Source: Phycisphaerae bacterium (GTDB lineage Bacteria > Planctomycetota > Phycisphaerae > Phycisphaerales > Phycisphaeraceae). Taken from it: a DNA stretch of 64,000 nucleotides. The DNA is taken from assembly GCA_030432595.1 (NCBI GenBank), contig JAUIGU010000015.1, forward strand, positions 26,835 through 90,834, given 5' to 3'. The position numbers were made by a program, and so were the translations under genes. The notes below the pieces were generated by a model that saw only the letters and a program-made list of their open reading frames with translations, did no database searches and was not told the origin of the DNA. Shown here in pieces: positions 61,066 to 64,000 of this stretch (position 1 is the stretch's first letter; every line of letters starts with the position of its first letter).

Positions 61066-61824
61066 ATGGCGACCAGTTACGGCGCACTGTGCACCGACTT
61101 CTACATCAACGCCAAGCTCGCGGTGAAGATGGACATGCCGTCCGAACGCGAGACGGTGCTGCACTTCTTCGACCGCGTCCGCAAGAGCGTGCCGGCCATG
61201 AACCGCTTCCGCCGGTACGACGGCGAGCTCGCGCTCGAGTCCTCGCGCGCCGACGCCGAGTACCGCTGGCTCGCGCTGCGCCGGCACTGCCTGCGGACCG
61301 GGCACGTCAACCCCGAGACCATGGAACTCGCGGCCGACTACCACCGGTTGATGCTCGAGCTCGCGCCGTTCCACCTCACGCTCAGCCCGCTCGACGTGGA
61401 CTATCTCGAAGTGCTTTTCGGCTTCGATCTGGAGTGCGAGGAGCGCGACCACGACGATGTGGTGTTTGAAGCGCTCCTGGGCGAGACGCCGCTGGGCGAC
61501 CTGGTGCGCCCACAACCCGGGCAGGTCTCCAAGGTGCTCGACGTCCAGCCCGTGCTGGGCATGCAGCTCGACGACTCCGGGCAGACCCAGGCGTATTACG
61601 AAGTCAAAACCCGCCCACGCAACCGCCGCGGCAAGGCCTCGCGCAACGGCGAGCCGATCTCGCTGTTCCTCACCGTCCGCAAGTACGGCCCGGTCGATGA
61701 CCTCAAGGACCTGGGCGACTGGTACACCACGCTCGCAAACAAGTGCGACACCCTCTGCACCGACCGCCTCGTGCCCGACCTGCTCACGCCGATCTCTCGG
61801 CTGATCACATCGGGCAGCGCGTAA
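61066..61824 (+). CDS. Conserved-looking protein of unknown function
   Basis: A 252-residue soluble protein, starting MATSYGALCTDFYINAKLAV after AGGAA. It is acidic to neutral with no signal peptide or membrane helix. Striking segments are LHFFDRVRKSVPAMNRFRRY near residue 30, LELAPFHLTLSPLDVDYLEV near 100 and SLFLTVRKYGPVDDLKDLGD near 205. The composition and codon use are those of a normal gene. I know no matching family and cannot give a function. An extended -10 promoter lies upstream; the gene stands alone between divergent and downstream genes. Confidence 0.68.
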   Translation: MATSYGALCTDFYINAKLAVKMDMPSERETVLHFFDRVRKSVPAMNRFRRYDGELALESSRADAEYRWLALRRHCLRTGHVNPETMELAADYHRLMLELAPFHLTLSPLDVDYLEVLFGFDLECEERDHDDVVFEALLGETPLGDLVRPQPGQVSKVLDVQPVLGMQLDDSGQTQAYYEVKTRPRNRRGKASRNGEPISLFLTVRKYGPVDDLKDLGDWYTTLANKCDTLCTDRLVPDLLTPISRLITSGSA

Positions 61825-61830
61825 GCCAAC

Positions 61831-61850
61831 CCGACGGATGTATCCGTCGG
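61831..61850. repeat. Hairpin after the 61066 gene
   Basis: Arms CCGACGGAT and ATCCGTCGG with a two-base loop, 6 bp after the stop. No T-run follows on the plus strand, so it is listed with the dispersed hairpins and not as a terminator. Confidence 0.7.
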
Positions 61851-61938
61851 TGACGCGTCCAGGTGTCGTTCGCAAAAACGTTGTTCACTGGGTCAGCCGC
61901 GTTGCAACGCAACGCGCGCCCCTCGACAATCCGCAGAC

Positions 61939-62850
61939 GTGCCGAACGACCCCCTCCACGTCCTCGTCCTCGCCGGCGGCCCCGACCGCGAACGCGACGT
62001 GTCGCTCATGTCCGGCCGGACCGTCGTGGACGCGTTGCGACAGGCCGGCCACCGCGTAAGTGAGGGCGACCTCCAGCCCGACGACACTGCGGCGCTCGAT
62101 GCCTTCATCGAATCCGGCGGCGACGTGGTCTTCCCCGCGCTGCACGGCCCGTGGGGCGAGGGCGGCCCGGCACAGGAACTGCTTTTATCCAAGCGCGTCC
62201 CATTCGTCGGCTGCATGCCGAGCGCCGCCGCGCTGTGCATGGACAAAGCAAAGACCAAGCAGGCATTGTCGGCTCGCAACGCGCCCACGCCGGACTCCGA
62301 ACTCGTCGAGTCTGCCGCCCGACCCACGCTCGCGCCGCCAGTGGTGATTAAACCCGTGTCCGACGGATCGAGCATCGACCTGGCGATCTGCCCCGACGCC
62401 GCGACGCTTGAAACGCGCTGGGCCAAGCTTTCCCGACGCCACAAGATGCTGTTGGTCGAGCGCTTCGTCGCCGGCAAGGAAGTCACCGTCGGCTGGCTCG
62501 ACGGTCGTGCGTTGCCGCCGATCTGGATCCAGCCCGCCACCGCGTTCTACGACTACGACGCCAAGTACGACCGCGACGACACGCGCTACGCCTTCGACCT
62601 CGACGAACCCCCGGAAGTGGTGCAACGCCTGGCCGAACTCACCGAACGCGCCTGCACCGCGCTGGATGTCCGGCACCTCGCCCGGGCAGACTTCATCCTC
62701 GACGCCGACCACAGGCCCTGGCTGCTCGAAGTCAACACCATGCCCGGCTTCACGTCCCACTCCCTCCTGCCCATGGCCGCGCGGCACGCGGGGATCGACA
62801 CGCCGCAGCTTTGCGACCGACTTGTGCGGATGGCGCTGCGGGACGGGTGA
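61939..62850 (+). CDS. ddl: D-alanine--D-alanine ligase
   Basis: Ddl joins two D-Ala residues for the peptidoglycan stem peptide. The 303-residue ATP-grasp enzyme has VLVLAGGPDRERDVSLMSG near the start, FPALHGPWGEGGPAQELL near 66 (a variant of the usual HGxxGEDG), VVIKPVSDGSSIDL near 135, VERFVAGKEVTVGWLDG, and the metal-binding end DADHRPWLLEVNTMPGFT near 255-275. The start GTG at 61939 is chosen by alignment; its ribosome-binding site is weak. Its presence implies peptidoglycan, in line with current evidence for planctomycetes. Confidence 0.93.
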   Translation: MPNDPLHVLVLAGGPDRERDVSLMSGRTVVDALRQAGHRVSEGDLQPDDTAALDAFIESGGDVVFPALHGPWGEGGPAQELLLSKRVPFVGCMPSAAALCMDKAKTKQALSARNAPTPDSELVESAARPTLAPPVVIKPVSDGSSIDLAICPDAATLETRWAKLSRRHKMLLVERFVAGKEVTVGWLDGRALPPIWIQPATAFYDYDAKYDRDDTRYAFDLDEPPEVVQRLAELTERACTALDVRHLARADFILDADHRPWLLEVNTMPGFTSHSLLPMAARHAGIDTPQLCDRLVRMALRDG

Positions 62851-62981
62851 GACCTGATGCTCGCCGTGGCCGGCCCGTGCCCGCAAAGTTTGTTGGGTGA
62901 CGCGGGAACATTCCGAACCGACCGCCGGTTGAGCGACCGCCGCCAGGCCGGCAAGACAGAAACCACTCGAACGGGGCCCGC

Positions 62982-64000
62982 ATGAACCTGATCGCCCGCT
63001 ACACCCGATGGCTCCACACGCAGTGGCCGGCCGGGCAACCCGAGACGCTGCCGGTCGTCCGCGAAGGCGGCGCGACCAACGTGCCCGGGCTCTACGTCGT
63101 TGGCGACCTGTCGGGCGTGCCGCTGCTCAAGCTCTCCGTGAACGCCGGCACCCGCGTCGTCCGCCGCATCCACGGCGAACTTCAAGGCCGAGGCGGCAAG
63201 GCGTCCGAATCCGACGCGGACATCCTCGACGTCGCGATCATCGGCGGCGGCACGGCCGGGTTCGCCGCAGCCAAGGAAGCCGAAAAACTCGGGCTGCGGT
63301 ACCTGGTCTTCGAGGCCTCCGAGCCGTTCTCGACGATCGTCAACTTCCCCAAAGAAAAGCCGATCTACAAGTACCCCACGGACATGGGCGTGGACGGCGA
63401 CCTCGATTTCCACGACAAGTCCGACGTCAAGGAAGGCCTGCTCGAAGACCTGCGCGAGCAGACCGTGGATCAAGGTTTGAAGTATGTGCACGGGCGGGCG
63501 TCGCACGTCGAGCGCGACGGCAAGCTGTTTGAAGTCGTCCTCCCCGACCCCGCGTCGGAACCGGATGGCGTCGACCTCGGCGAAGCGTCCTTTGCGCTGG
63601 GGGCCGAGCGCGTCAAGGCCCGCCGCGTCGTCGTCGCCATCGGGCGCTCAGGGAACTACCGCAAGCTCGGCGTGCCCGGCGAAGACAAGGCCCACAAGGT
63701 CTTCAACCGCCTGCACGATCCCAAAGACTTCGCCGGTCAGAACGTGCTCGTCGTCGGCGGCGGCGACAGCGCGCTGGAAGCCGCGGTCGCGTTGGTCGAG
63801 GCCGGTGCCGACGTCACGCTGTCGTACCGCAAGGACGAGTTCAACCGCCCCAAACCCGAGAACCAGGAGAAGATTCAACAACTCACGGAGCGTGACGGAA
63901 AACTCGGATTGGTCATGTCTTCCAACGTCTCCGAGATCCGCGACACCGAAGTCGATCTCGACAACAAGGACGGCGAGAAGAAAACGCTCAACAACGACGC
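62982..64000 (+). CDS. FAD/NAD(P)-dependent oxidoreductase, N-terminal part (cut by window edge)
   Basis: At least 339 residues of a flavoprotein whose end lies past the window. An N-terminal region of about 80 residues holds TNVPGLYVVGDLSGVPLLKL, a phrase normally found at the C-terminal FAD-contacting end of thioredoxin reductase-like proteins. A FAD-binding Rossmann motif follows (DVAIIGGGTAGFAAAKEAEK near 85) and then an NAD(P) motif (VLVVGGGDSALEAAVALVEA near 250), as in TrxB/YpdA-type enzymes. No CxxC redox pair appears in the visible part. ATG at 62982. Confidence 0.8.
   Translation, partial: MNLIARYTRWLHTQWPAGQPETLPVVREGGATNVPGLYVVGDLSGVPLLKLSVNAGTRVVRRIHGELQGRGGKASESDADILDVAIIGGGTAGFAAAKEAEKLGLRYLVFEASEPFSTIVNFPKEKPIYKYPTDMGVDGDLDFHDKSDVKEGLLEDLREQTVDQGLKYVHGRASHVERDGKLFEVVLPDPASEPDGVDLGEASFALGAERVKARRVVVAIGRSGNYRKLGVPGEDKAHKVFNRLHDPKDFAGQNVLVVGGGDSALEAAVALVEAGADVTLSYRKDEFNRPKPENQEKIQQLTERDGKLGLVMSSNVSEIRDTEVDLDNKDGEKKTLNND

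Overview
The window is GC-rich chromosomal DNA of a Gram-negative bacterium, most likely a planctomycete of the class Phycisphaerae. The clues are a secreted protein with dockerin-like repeats and a C-terminal PEP-type sorting tail, a complete type II secretion cluster with planctomycete-style divergent subunits, the alternative GlmU-like enzyme, a Kdo transferase, flagellin, and many small dispersed hairpin repeats. Assignment to class is an inference from gene style and not from a marker gene.

Layout. 1-8351: the start of a sensor kinase (cut by the window edge), a lipoprotein, a divergent transketolase, a HepT/MntA-type toxin-antitoxin pair, a large hybrid histidine kinase and RNase D. 8549-13858: a KefB-like antiporter, a hairpin-rich intergenic stretch, dnaA, and an alternative GlmU-like enzyme. 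14268-29033: a type II secretion operon in the order E-F-G-H-I-J-K-L-M-(C-like)-D followed by a lipoprotein, with many start/stop overlaps. 29182-32792 (minus): a metzincin protease with a PEP-type tail, ExbD and a TonB-like protein in one transcription unit. 32944-40916: aroB, a membrane protein, an RGG-rich small protein, a dead IS630-type transposase, two TPR proteins, proB and kdtA. 41064-48171: metG, an inverted-repeat-bounded GxxExxY gene, a very large LptC/LptA-like protein, and a phosphomannomutase/phosphoglucomutase. 48168-54207: a membrane protein, then an AAA+ ATPase with three related TPR/membrane proteins. 54247-64000: glnA, flagellin, dtd, nadB, a TIM-barrel protein, an unknown conserved-looking protein, ddl and the first part of an FAD/NAD(P) oxidoreductase.

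Genes that work together: gspE to gspD build one secretion machine; the metzincin, ExbD and TonB-like genes are co-transcribed and probably concern envelope or secreted functions; kdtA, the LptC/LptA-like protein, the GlmU-like enzyme, ddl and the phosphohexomutase all serve envelope biosynthesis; aroB, proB, glnA and nadB are housekeeping metabolism.

The most unusual aspect is the repeat load. At least three classes of short repeat (perfect palindromes, a roughly 45-bp GATCCG-GGCTTCG element, and an AT-richer TTTCCGATT repeat) lie not only between genes but in frame inside genes: kdtA, gspF, gspH, gspI, gspJ, a lipoprotein gene and, five times, the LptC/LptA-like gene. In addition a 467-bp unit with perfect 30-bp inverted ends carries a lone GxxExxY gene whose ribosome-binding site and first start-codon base are supplied by the repeat itself.
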